Origin: Hyphomicrobiales bacterium
GTDB lineage: Bacteria > Pseudomonadota > Alphaproteobacteria > Rhizobiales > Rhizobiaceae
Direction: 5' to 3'
Length of the DNA stretch: 64,000 nt
NCBI GenBank assembly: GCA_900466005.1
Contig: UEGQ01000008.1
Span: 344,436 to 408,435 of the forward strand
The notes under the pieces are model-generated. The model did no database searches. It was given only the letters and a program-made list of their open reading frames with translations, and was not told the origin of the DNA. Shown piece by piece: positions 7,083 through 15,308 of this stretch. Numbering within the stretch: the first letter of the stretch is position 1; every line of letters begins with the position of its first letter. Made by a program: the position numbers and the translations under genes.

Positions 7083-9728
7083 ATGCGAACAGACACGGGC
7101 CGGATCATTCATCTGGCAGATTACCGCCCAACCGATTTCGTTCTGGAACGCGTTGATCTGACTTTCGAACTCGATCCGGAGGCGACCAAGGTCGAGGCCC
7201 GCCTGATCTTCCACCGCCGCGACGGCGCCGATCCTGCGGCCCCGCTCGTCCTCGACGGCGACGAGCTGACGCTCTCCGGCCTGCTGTTCGACCAGATGGA
7301 GATGGCGCCCGAGCGCTATACGGCGACGCCGGACAGCCTGACCGTCCGCGACCTGCCGGAATCCTCGCCCTTCGAGCTGACGATCACCACGATCATCAAC
7401 CCGCAGGCCAATTCGCAACTGATGGGGCTCTACCGCTCGAGCGGCATCTACTGCACCCAGTGCGAGGCGGAGGGCTTCCGCCGCATCACCTATTTCCCCG
7501 ATCGTCCGGACGTTCTTGCGCCCTATACGGTCACCATCATCGCCGACAAGGCGGCCAATCCGCTGCTGCTCTCCAACGGCAACTATCTCGGCGGCGGCAA
7601 TTTCGACGAAGGCCGGCATTTCGCCGCCTGGTTCGATCCGCACCCGAAGCCGGCCTATCTCTTCGCGCTGGTCGCCGGTGATCTCGGCGTCGTGGAAGAC
7701 ACGTTCACCACCATGTCCGGCCGCGAGGTCGCGCTGAAGATCTATGTCGAGCACGGCAAGGAGCCGCGCGCGACCTATGCGATGGATGCGCTCAAACGCT
7801 CGATGAAGTGGGACGAGGAGGTCTTCGGCCGTGAATACGACCTCGACATCTTCATGATCGTCGCCGTCTCCGACTTCAACATGGGGGCGATGGAGAACAA
7901 GGGCCTCAACGTCTTCAACGACAAGTACGTGCTTGCCGATCCGGAGACGGCCACCGACGCCGACTACGCCAATATCGAGGCGATCATCGCCCACGAATAC
8001 TTCCACAACTGGACCGGCAACCGCATCACCTGCCGCGACTGGTTCCAGCTCTGCCTCAAGGAAGGCCTCACCGTCTTCCGCGACCACGAATTTTCCGCCG
8101 ACCAGCGCTCGCGGCCGGTCAAGCGCATCGCCGAGGTCCGGCACCTGCGCTCGGAGCAGTTCCCGGAAGACGCCGGCCCGCTCGCCCATCCCGTCCGTCC
8201 GGACAGGTACCGCGAAATCAACAACTTCTACACGACGACCGTCTACGAGAAGGGCTCCGAGGTCACCCGCATGATCGCGACCATCCTCGGCCGCGATCTC
8301 TTCAAGAAGGGCATGGACCTCTATTTCGAGCGCCATGACGGCGAGGCCGCCACGGTCGAGAACTTCGTCAAGTGCTTCGAAGATGCAAGCGGGCGCGATC
8401 TCGGCCAGTTCTCGCTCTGGTACAACCAGGCCGGCACGCCGCACGTGACCGTGACCGCCGATTACGACGCCGCCGGCAAGGCGCTCACGCTGGAGATCGA
8501 GCAGACGGTTCCGGCCACACCCGGCCAGGCCGACAAGAAGCCGATGCACATTCCGCTCGATCTCGCCCTGATACTCGAGGACGGCACGATCGCCGCTCCC
8601 GCCTCGGTCGAAGGTGCCGAAATGACCGGCAGCGTCCTCCATCTCAAGGAAGCCCGCCACACGGTCACCTTCACCGGCATTCCGTCCCGCCCGGCGCTTT
8701 CGCTCAACCGCAGTTTCTCCGCACCGGTCATCGTGCGCTACGAACAGAAGCCGGCGGATCTCGCCCTCATCGCCCGCCACGAGACCGATCTGTTCTCGCG
8801 CTGGCAGGCGATCACCGATCTCGCACTGCCGGCGCTCAAGGATGCCGCGCGTGCGGCCCGCAAGGGCGAGGCGATCCAGATCGACGTCACTTTCGCCGAG
8901 GCGTTGCTCGCCGTCGCCGCCGACCCGGCGCTGGAACCCGCCTTCCGCGCCCAGGCGCTGACGCTGCCGAGCGAAGCCGACATCGCCCGCGAACTCGGCG
9001 GCGACAACGATCCGGATGCCATCCATGCCGGCCGCGAGGCGGTGCTGACGGCGATCGCCCGTGCCGGCGCCGATGCCTTCGGCGGCCTTTTCGACGCTAT
9101 GGCCGCAGAGGGAGCCTACAGCCCCGATGCGCCGAGCGCCGGACGCCGTGCTCTGCGCAACGCCGCCCTCCTCTACCGCGCGATCGCCGAGGATACGCCG
9201 GCTGTCGCCGCGGAAGCCTTCGCGAAGGCCGACAACATGACCGACCTCGCCCAGGCGTTGACGGTGCTCGCCCACCGCTTCCCCGAGGCGCCGGAAACGC
9301 ACGCCGCGCTCGCCGCCTTCGAGGCGCGCTTCGCCGAGAACGCACTGGTCATCGACAAGTGGTTCCAGATCCAGGCGACGATCCCCGGCGAAGGGGCGCT
9401 CGCCCGCGTCATGCGGCTCAAGGAAGACCGGCACTTCAACGAGAACAACCCGAACCGGGTCCGCTCGCTCGTCGGCGCCTTCGTCTTCAGCAACCCGACC
9501 GGATTCAATCGCGCGGACGGCGCGGGCTACCGCTTCCTCGCCGAGGAGATCCTGAGGATCGATGCGAAGAACCCGCAGCTCGCCGCGCGTCTTCTCACCT
9601 CCATGCGCTCATGGCGACAGCTGGAAGCCGGGCGTGCCGAGCTTGCCCGCACCGCCCTCGTCAGGATCGAGCGCGAGGCGCTCTCGAACGACGTCCGCGA
9701 CATCGTCGATCGCACGCTGAAGGGATAA
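7083..9728 (+). CDS. pepN: Aminopeptidase N
   Basis: 881 residues, M1 family zinc aminopeptidase. The substrate-binding GAMEN motif is at about 268-272, and the zinc site HEYFH is at about 304-308 with the third ligand Glu327 in CLKEGLTVF (HExxH-x18-E). The catalytic domain is followed by a beta domain and a long helical C-terminal domain, as in the PepN of proteobacteria, and the length matches. It removes N-terminal residues from peptides in the cytoplasm. The start MRTDTGRIIHLADYRPTDF is conserved in the family and has AGGAAG 6 bases upstream; an ATG at 7056 is in frame but its RBS is poorer. A hairpin terminator follows the stop. Confidence 0.97.
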   Translation: MRTDTGRIIHLADYRPTDFVLERVDLTFELDPEATKVEARLIFHRRDGADPAAPLVLDGDELTLSGLLFDQMEMAPERYTATPDSLTVRDLPESSPFELTITTIINPQANSQLMGLYRSSGIYCTQCEAEGFRRITYFPDRPDVLAPYTVTIIADKAANPLLLSNGNYLGGGNFDEGRHFAAWFDPHPKPAYLFALVAGDLGVVEDTFTTMSGREVALKIYVEHGKEPRATYAMDALKRSMKWDEEVFGREYDLDIFMIVAVSDFNMGAMENKGLNVFNDKYVLADPETATDADYANIEAIIAHEYFHNWTGNRITCRDWFQLCLKEGLTVFRDHEFSADQRSRPVKRIAEVRHLRSEQFPEDAGPLAHPVRPDRYREINNFYTTTVYEKGSEVTRMIATILGRDLFKKGMDLYFERHDGEAATVENFVKCFEDASGRDLGQFSLWYNQAGTPHVTVTADYDAAGKALTLEIEQTVPATPGQADKKPMHIPLDLALILEDGTIAAPASVEGAEMTGSVLHLKEARHTVTFTGIPSRPALSLNRSFSAPVIVRYEQKPADLALIARHETDLFSRWQAITDLALPALKDAARAARKGEAIQIDVTFAEALLAVAADPALEPAFRAQALTLPSEADIARELGGDNDPDAIHAGREAVLTAIARAGADAFGGLFDAMAAEGAYSPDAPSAGRRALRNAALLYRAIAEDTPAVAAEAFAKADNMTDLAQALTVLAHRFPEAPETHAALAAFEARFAENALVIDKWFQIQATIPGEGALARVMRLKEDRHFNENNPNRVRSLVGAFVFSNPTGFNRADGAGYRFLAEEILRIDAKNPQLAARLLTSMRSWRQLEAGRAELARTALVRIEREALSNDVRDIVDRTLKG

Positions 9729-9733
9729 ACGGC

Positions 9734-9756
9734 AGGGCGGCGTCCGGCGCCGCCCT
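9734..9756. terminator. Perfect 9-bp hairpin between convergent genes
   Basis: AGGGCGGCG (9734-9742) and CGCCGCCCT (9748-9756) pair perfectly around a 5-base loop, 6 bases after the pepN stop and before the stop of the converging DUF4344 gene. No T-run follows on either strand, so it is either a weak bidirectional terminator or an mRNA 3'-end protector. Confidence 0.55.
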
Positions 9757-9786
9757 CCACCGCTTCGTCGCCGCGGCCGCGGCTTT

Positions 9787-10650
9787 CTATTCCTCGTCGG
9801 GATTGTCGATATACCACTGCGCGTCGAGATCGGCGCTGTTCAGCATATCCTCGTAGCAGAGCGTCATCTCGCGCGCCTCGCCATCCCAGTAGGCATTCGC
9901 CTCGCCGCATTCGCTCGCCGTCAGCCTGATGCCGTCCTTCAGCTTGTAGCTGCCGGAAAAGACCTCGGCCACCATCTCCATCAGTCCGGCATTGCGGATC
10001 ATCTCGCGGAAGTAGGCGAGCTTCGGATCCTTCGTTTCGTCATAGGTGATCGTGAACGTCGTCCGGTCGCCCTCGCCGGCCTCGTGCGGCTTCAGCACGG
10101 CGCCCCAGCTTGCCGCAAGCGTCTGGTATTCTCCCGGACATTCCTCGGCGCGATAATCCGGAAACTCCACCGACTGGGCGAACTCCCTGAAGCGCTTCTC
10201 GTTCTTGCCGATCATCCAGCAGATCGTCGCATAGGCGCGCTGCTCGTCGAGCCCGTGGGAATCCCAGGACGGCATGTCCTCGGGCTTGGCGTCGGGATCG
10301 GCCGAGAGAAACCAGATATTCGCCCAGTCCTCCACCGCGACGTTCAGGTCCTCGTCGTCGGCCTCGAGCAGCAGCAGCATGGCGAGCCCGTCGACGGCAT
10401 CCTCCTCGCGGCCGAGCACCGGCAGCGAAAGCTCCGACACCAGCATGTGGCCGGCCTCGTGGAAGACCGTACCGATCGCGACGTTGAGGGCGAACTGGTC
10501 GGCCTCCTCCCGCTGCTCGTCGGTGAGTTCGCCGTAGAGTTCCGGCGGCGTCGCCTCGACGGCTATGGCCGGCGCGGCGAGCAACAGCGCCGAAAGAAGT
10601 GCGCCGGAACAGGTCACGGAAAGACGGTGCAACGGTAAAGATGATGCCAT
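9787..10650 (-). CDS. Secreted putative metallopeptidase, DUF4344 family
   Basis: 287 residues. Residues 1-30 form a signal peptide ending in LLLAAPAIA. The zinc-type motif HEAGH is at 64-68, followed by a conserved acidic region (EADDEDLNVAVEDWANIWF), which fits the DUF4344 putative metallopeptidase family. Likely periplasmic; the substrate is unknown. Start 10650 was chosen for the signal peptide; an ORF extension to 10734 would bury it. The gene converges on pepN and is divergent from the histidine kinase at 10891. Confidence 0.82.
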   Translation of the reverse strand: MASSLPLHRLSVTCSGALLSALLLAAPAIAVEATPPELYGELTDEQREEADQFALNVAIGTVFHEAGHMLVSELSLPVLGREEDAVDGLAMLLLLEADDEDLNVAVEDWANIWFLSADPDAKPEDMPSWDSHGLDEQRAYATICWMIGKNEKRFREFAQSVEFPDYRAEECPGEYQTLAASWGAVLKPHEAGEGDRTTFTITYDETKDPKLAYFREMIRNAGLMEMVAEVFSGSYKLKDGIRLTASECGEANAYWDGEAREMTLCYEDMLNSADLDAQWYIDNPDEE

Positions 10651-10890
10651 TTGAAAAGCCCCCGAACCCCGCCGCCAGTCGGCGGCCGGCATCCGTGCTA
10701 CGGCAGCGGGCGACCTCTTTTCAATCGGAATCAAGCGTTTGGCGGAGTTGATCCAAAAAAAGCCGATTCCGATTAAGGGCTTAACATTTTGTTCACCATC
10801 ACCGTCTGGACAAGGCGAATCGCCAGTGATTCATTGAGTCAGATTCGGGCGGGCGGCGCTTCGAATCACACGAGGGAACAAGGTGGGACG

Positions 10891-13227
10891 ATGGCGGACG
10901 TGCGGCGGGCTTCCGCGGCCGATGGGCGGCTGCGACTCAAATTTTCGGGATTTGGGGGTCGTATCGACGGGCTCGGGCGGCGGCTGGCAATCGTCCTGAC
11001 GGGCGACGGCAGTTCGCGGCAGGCGGAAACGCTGCTCAGGCGGGCCATCCCGGTTCTCATCATCGCTTTCCTGGCGGTCGTCGCGACGGCGCGCCTCAAC
11101 GGCATTCTCGCCGAATATTCCCGCATGGAAACGGCCGTCCGGCAAGAGGTGACGCTTTCTGCGGCGACCGCTGCCGCAACGTTCGGACCGGACAGCACCG
11201 CTCTGGCGGCCTCCGACCGGTCGGCGGCCGAGGCGATCCTTGCCCGCTACCTGCCGCAGGACCGGCTGGTTTCCGGCTCCTTCCTGCTGCTGATCGACGG
11301 CGAAGGCCGCATCTTTGCATCCTCACCCGCAGGCGGACGCTATGTCGGCATGGACATGGCCGGCCTGCTGCCGCAGGCGAACAGCATCCGCTACGTCACC
11401 GACCGCAGCGGCGCGCTCGAAGCCTTCATCGACGGCATCCGCCATTACGTGGTGCTGGTTCCGGTCGGTGCGAAGGGCGCCTTCGTGCTTTCGGCGCAAT
11501 CGCTCCAGCCGCTCGAAGCCTACTGGCGCAGCGAAATTTCGCTGAGCGTCACGCTCTTCTCCGGCATTTCGCTGATCCTGCTCGTCATCCTCTACGCCTA
11601 TTTCCAGCAGGTCAAACGGGCGCGCGAGGCCGACGACACCTTTCTCGAAACCAACCTGCGCGTCGAGGCGGCGCTGTCGCGCGGACGCTGCGGCCTCTGG
11701 GATTTCGACCTTCAGAGCCGCAAGCTCTTCTGGTCGCGCTCGATGTACGAGATGCTCGGCCTGCCGCCGTCCGGCGCCGTGCTCGGCTTCGCCGATGCCG
11801 CCCGACTGATGCATCCGGACGACGGAAACCTCTATGCGCTCGCCCGCACCGTCGCCAAGGGCGATCCCCGGCAGATCGACCAGGTCTTCCGCATGCGCCA
11901 TTCGGCCGGCCACTATGTCTGGATGCGGGCGCGCGCCCAGGTCATCCGCTCGTCGACCGGCTGCATGCACGTCATCGGCATCGCCATGGACGTCACCGAG
12001 CAGCACCGCCTCGCCCAGCGCTATGCCGAGGCCGACCAGCGGCTCGCCGACGCCATCGAGTGCACCTCGGAAGCCTTCGTGCTGTGGGACAAGAACGACC
12101 GTCTGGTGATGTGCAACGCCCATTTCCAGCAGGTCTACGGCCTGCCGGACAGCGTGCTCGTGCCCGGCACCGAGCGCGCCGTCGTCCAGGCTGCCGCCGC
12201 GCGGCCGATCATCCAGCGGCGCGTCGCCGATCCCGACCAGACCGGCATGTCGCGCACGACCGAGGTGCAACTCGCCGACGAGCGCTGGCTGCAGATCAAC
12301 GAGCGGCGCACCCGCGACGGCGGCCTCGTCTCCGTCGGCACCGACATCACGCTCCTGAAGCGCCACCAGGAGCGGCTGCGCGAGCAGGAGCGCCGGCTGA
12401 TGGCGACCATCGGCGACCTCTCCTCCTCGCAGCGCAAGCTCGAGCGGCAGAAGGCCGAGCTTTCGGTCGCCAACGCCAACTACCAGGCCGAGAAGGACCG
12501 CGCCGAGGCGGCCAACAAGGCGAAATCGGAGTTCCTCGCCAATATGAGCCACGAGCTCAGGACGCCGCTCAACGCCATCCTCGGCTTCTCCGAGATCCTG
12601 CTCACCGGCATGTTCGGGCCGATCGGCTCGCCGAAATACTCCGAGTACGCCAAGGACATCCACGAGAGCGGCAAGCACCTCCTCAACGTCATCAACGACA
12701 TCCTCGACATGTCGAAGATCGAGGCGGGGCAGATGCGCATCCGCTGCGAGACCATCGACCTCGCGCCGCTCATCGAGGAGAGCCTCAGGCTGACGGCGAT
12801 CCCCGCCCAACAGCGCAACATCCATGTCGAGCAGCGCGTCTCGACCGGCCTCACCGTGGAAGCGGACCGCCGCGCCATGAAGCAGATCCTGCTCAACATC
12901 CTGTCGAACGCGGTGAAGTTCACCAACAACGGCGGCAAGATTGCGCTCCGCGCCCGCAAGATCGACGGCGCCGTGATGCTCACCATCGCCGATACCGGCA
13001 TCGGCATCCCGAAGACGGCGCTTTCGAAGATCGGCCAGCCCTTCGAACAGGTGCAGAGCCAGTATGCCAAGAGCAAGGGCGGCTCCGGCCTCGGGCTTGC
13101 GATCTCCCGCTCGCTCGTCTCGCTGCACGGCGGCCGGCTCGGCATCCGCTCCCGCGAAGGCTGCGGCACCGTCGTCTCGGTAAAAATCCCCGACTGCATC
13201 ATCCGGCAGGCCACGCGCACGGCGTGA
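10891..13227 (+). CDS. PAS-domain sensor histidine kinase
   Basis: 778 residues. An N-terminal cytoplasmic stretch precedes TM1 (about 45-65, IPVLIIAFLAVVATA), a periplasmic sensor of about 170 residues, and TM2 (SLSVTLFSGISLILLVILY). Two PAS domains follow (GLWDFDLQSRKLFWS and AFVLWDKNDRLVMCN), then a coiled coil and a HisKA domain with the phospho-acceptor in SHELRTPLNAILGFSE. The HATPase has N box LLNILSNAVKFT and G boxes DTGIGIP and GGSGLGLAI. This is the layout of the PdhS/DivJ/PleC-like cell-cycle kinases of alphaproteobacteria, but the partner cannot be named. No response regulator gene adjoins it. The start at 10891 has AAGGTGGG upstream. A similar kinase lies at 59023-60555. Confidence 0.92.
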   Translation: MADVRRASAADGRLRLKFSGFGGRIDGLGRRLAIVLTGDGSSRQAETLLRRAIPVLIIAFLAVVATARLNGILAEYSRMETAVRQEVTLSAATAAATFGPDSTALAASDRSAAEAILARYLPQDRLVSGSFLLLIDGEGRIFASSPAGGRYVGMDMAGLLPQANSIRYVTDRSGALEAFIDGIRHYVVLVPVGAKGAFVLSAQSLQPLEAYWRSEISLSVTLFSGISLILLVILYAYFQQVKRAREADDTFLETNLRVEAALSRGRCGLWDFDLQSRKLFWSRSMYEMLGLPPSGAVLGFADAARLMHPDDGNLYALARTVAKGDPRQIDQVFRMRHSAGHYVWMRARAQVIRSSTGCMHVIGIAMDVTEQHRLAQRYAEADQRLADAIECTSEAFVLWDKNDRLVMCNAHFQQVYGLPDSVLVPGTERAVVQAAAARPIIQRRVADPDQTGMSRTTEVQLADERWLQINERRTRDGGLVSVGTDITLLKRHQERLREQERRLMATIGDLSSSQRKLERQKAELSVANANYQAEKDRAEAANKAKSEFLANMSHELRTPLNAILGFSEILLTGMFGPIGSPKYSEYAKDIHESGKHLLNVINDILDMSKIEAGQMRIRCETIDLAPLIEESLRLTAIPAQQRNIHVEQRVSTGLTVEADRRAMKQILLNILSNAVKFTNNGGKIALRARKIDGAVMLTIADTGIGIPKTALSKIGQPFEQVQSQYAKSKGGSGLGLAISRSLVSLHGGRLGIRSREGCGTVVSVKIPDCIIRQATRTA

Positions 13228-13443
13228 GGCATTCCGCATCGCGCCGTTGAGAAGGCTGTGCGAGAACGCCGAGATTTGGCGGCAATGCGGGCACGGAATT
13301 GGCGGCTCTGCGCGTCCAATGCGAAAGCTGACGATACCTTACGACGAGGCAGACAGCTACATTGCGTCCAAATGTTCGTGGGCATTGCTCTCAATCCAGA
13401 GTACAAACGGTATATGGAGGCGTTGACACGGGGAGACGACCGG

Positions 13444-14190
13444 ATGGAGACCTATTGGCGTTCGCATTACAGCCAGTTCCCAAAGTTCACGTGCCCAAAG
13501 TGCTCCAAGGGCAAGCTCCACCTAAAAGCAGATAGCCTTCACGCGATTGAGCCCGCGTACTCCCAACGTGAACACTCTGAAGAAGCGTGGGAGCCTGACT
13601 GGATACGTGAGCGCTTCAATTGTTTCCTTGTCTGCGACGGTTTCTGTGGAGAGGTAGTTGTCGTTTCAGGACACCGCACCCATTCATATCATGTCGATCA
13701 TGATTACGAGACTGGAGACATGGTTGTGTTTGAGAGCCAATACCATCATCCAAAGGTGTTCTACCCGGCCCTCAAAATCATCGGCGTCTCCAAGAAGTTG
13801 AACAAGCAGTGTGGGGAGGATCTCACCAGCTCTTTTGCGCTGCTGTGGGTGGACCCAGCTGCTTGCGCAAACAGAATGCGCACGTTTATTGAGCACCTGC
13901 TCGACCAGTTCAAAATTGACCGCATCGGGATCAATAAGCATGGCGAGGAATACAGACTCAACCTGATGCAGCGCCTCGAAAAGCTCGAAGCCGTCAAACC
14001 TGACCATAAAGCAACACTGAGTGCTCTGAAGAAGGTGGGCGATTTCGCCAGCCACCAGGGAAAGGCAAAGTTCGATACGCTTATAAAATGCTATGAGCTG
14101 CTTGAATATGCGCTAGCAGATTTGGTCGATGGCAAAAAGGATCGGATGAAAAAGCTCACCGCGGAACTTTTAGATGGAGACGACCTGTAA
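13444..14190 (+). CDS. DUF4145-like zinc-ribbon protein, low-GC accessory gene
   Basis: 248 residues from ATG 13444 (GGGGAG about 8 bases upstream); in-frame ATGs at 13372 and 13414 are alternatives. An N-terminal zinc ribbon with CPKC at 17-20 and a second Cys pair at 64 and 68 is followed by a helical C-terminal region (CANRMRTFIEHLLDQ, DFASHQGKAK), the general layout of DUF4145 proteins. DUF4145 domains often occur in restriction enzymes and other defence genes, but here the protein stands alone. Base composition and codon use are plainly more AT-rich than both neighbours, so it was probably acquired. Function unknown. Confidence 0.65.
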   Translation: METYWRSHYSQFPKFTCPKCSKGKLHLKADSLHAIEPAYSQREHSEEAWEPDWIRERFNCFLVCDGFCGEVVVVSGHRTHSYHVDHDYETGDMVVFESQYHHPKVFYPALKIIGVSKKLNKQCGEDLTSSFALLWVDPAACANRMRTFIEHLLDQFKIDRIGINKHGEEYRLNLMQRLEKLEAVKPDHKATLSALKKVGDFASHQGKAKFDTLIKCYELLEYALADLVDGKKDRMKKLTAELLDGDDL

Positions 14191-14589
14191 GTGTTCGATT
14201 GACACTGCGCGCGCGCCGCCGTCAGAATCTGGCTGTGGATATCCTCCAGCGGGCACGACCTTGCCCGAGCCGCGCAATCAGCCTACGCAATGAGCCTTGA
14301 AGTCGCACGCAACGCAGTACGCCTGTCGCTTAGGATAACCGCCGATGCTGTGCCTTACCACTTCTGTCGGATCGGAGGCGCCGGGAGGGAGGGCAAAGAT
14401 TCGCGAGACGGCAGAGATCGACTGCTTTGCCGGCTTTCGGGTCCGTAGCCGCCACTCCCCTCCCGCCCCCATTCCGACCATTCGTCGAACTGGAAAAGAC
14501 TGGCCGTAAGCGTTCCTTGGTGGGCATTTGCCATAATTCCGGATAACGCTAACCTCCCCGAAATCCGAAGCAGCAAGGCGAGGTTCCGC
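14191..14589. other. Intergenic region, no gene seen
   Basis: About 400 bases between the low-GC DUF4145 gene and the DUF922 protease gene. It is of mixed composition. No ORF with a convincing start, no tRNA and no copy of the palindromic repeats is visible. It may hold the right edge of the acquired segment and the promoter of the protease gene. Confidence 0.4.
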
Positions 14590-15180
14590 GTGCGTTCCAT
14601 CTTCCCGACCGTCATTGCCCTCCTCCTCTCCGCCGGCATGGCGCGCGCCGAAGGCCAGGTGATCGAGAAGGTCGAGACCTATTCGGTCAGCGGCCGCACC
14701 GGTCCGGAACTCTACGCCTCGATCGGCGCGCGCGGGCCGCTGCTTGCCGGCAAGGTGCGCTCGATCGCCCATACCAGCTTCCGGCTCACCTGGCAGCGCG
14801 ACTACCAGCAGCGCGGCACGGCCTGCGTGCTCGCCTCGGCAAAACCGAAGCTCGTCATCACCACCGTGCTGCCGAAGGCGGTCCAGCCGCTCGAAGAACC
14901 GGTCCGCGGCAACTGGCAGCGATTCGTCGAAGGCGTCACCGCCCACGAGAAGGTGCACGGCACCTATATCCGGGAGCTGGTGAAGGAGATCGAGAAGGCG
15001 ACCATCGGCCTTGCGGTCGAGAACGATCCCGGCTGCCGCAGGATCCGCGAGAAGATGCAGCCGATCCTCGGCGAGATCTCGCAGACCGAGCGCCGGAAAA
15101 GCCGCGATTTCGACGAGGTCGAGATGAACGACGGCGGCGCCGTGCACCAGCTCGTCCTGCAGCTCGTCAACGGCGGATGA
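14590..15180 (+). CDS. Secreted DUF922-type zinc-dependent protease
   Basis: 196 residues with a GTG start at 14590 (GAGG about 7 bases upstream) and a signal peptide ending ALLLSAGMARA. The motif AHEKVHGTYI contains an HExxH zinc site near residue 120, as in the DUF922 family of predicted periplasmic zinc proteases. A conserved Cys pair (TACVLA and DPGCRR) could form a disulfide. Substrate unknown. The gene is followed 128 bases later by a Lon-like protease on the same strand; joint transcription is possible but unproven. Confidence 0.8.
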   Translation: MRSIFPTVIALLLSAGMARAEGQVIEKVETYSVSGRTGPELYASIGARGPLLAGKVRSIAHTSFRLTWQRDYQQRGTACVLASAKPKLVITTVLPKAVQPLEEPVRGNWQRFVEGVTAHEKVHGTYIRELVKEIEKATIGLAVENDPGCRRIREKMQPILGEISQTERRKSRDFDEVEMNDGGAVHQLVLQLVNGG

Positions 15181-15308
15181 CGGAGAACGTCCGTCTTTTT
15201 CGGACACGCCTAAAACAGCTTTGCATTTCTCCCGAATAACCGCCTAATATCAATGCAAAGTCTTGTCGTGGGTGCTGTTCCGGCACCCTTCCCGGAGCAT
15301 GTCCGCTC

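Noticed and set aside
7029..9434. An 801-codon frame antisense to pepN
   Set aside because: Same artefact; the sense strand encodes a complete M1 aminopeptidase with all motifs.
10735..10890. TTAA words before the kinase gene as a CtrA box
   Set aside because: The spacing is TTAA-N4-TTAA, not the N7 of the CtrA consensus.
11323..13239. A 638-codon frame antisense to the histidine kinase, and similar long antisense frames in the Lon-like, gp15 and cycK genes
   Set aside because: Low-complexity products without start signals; sense genes explain the sequence.
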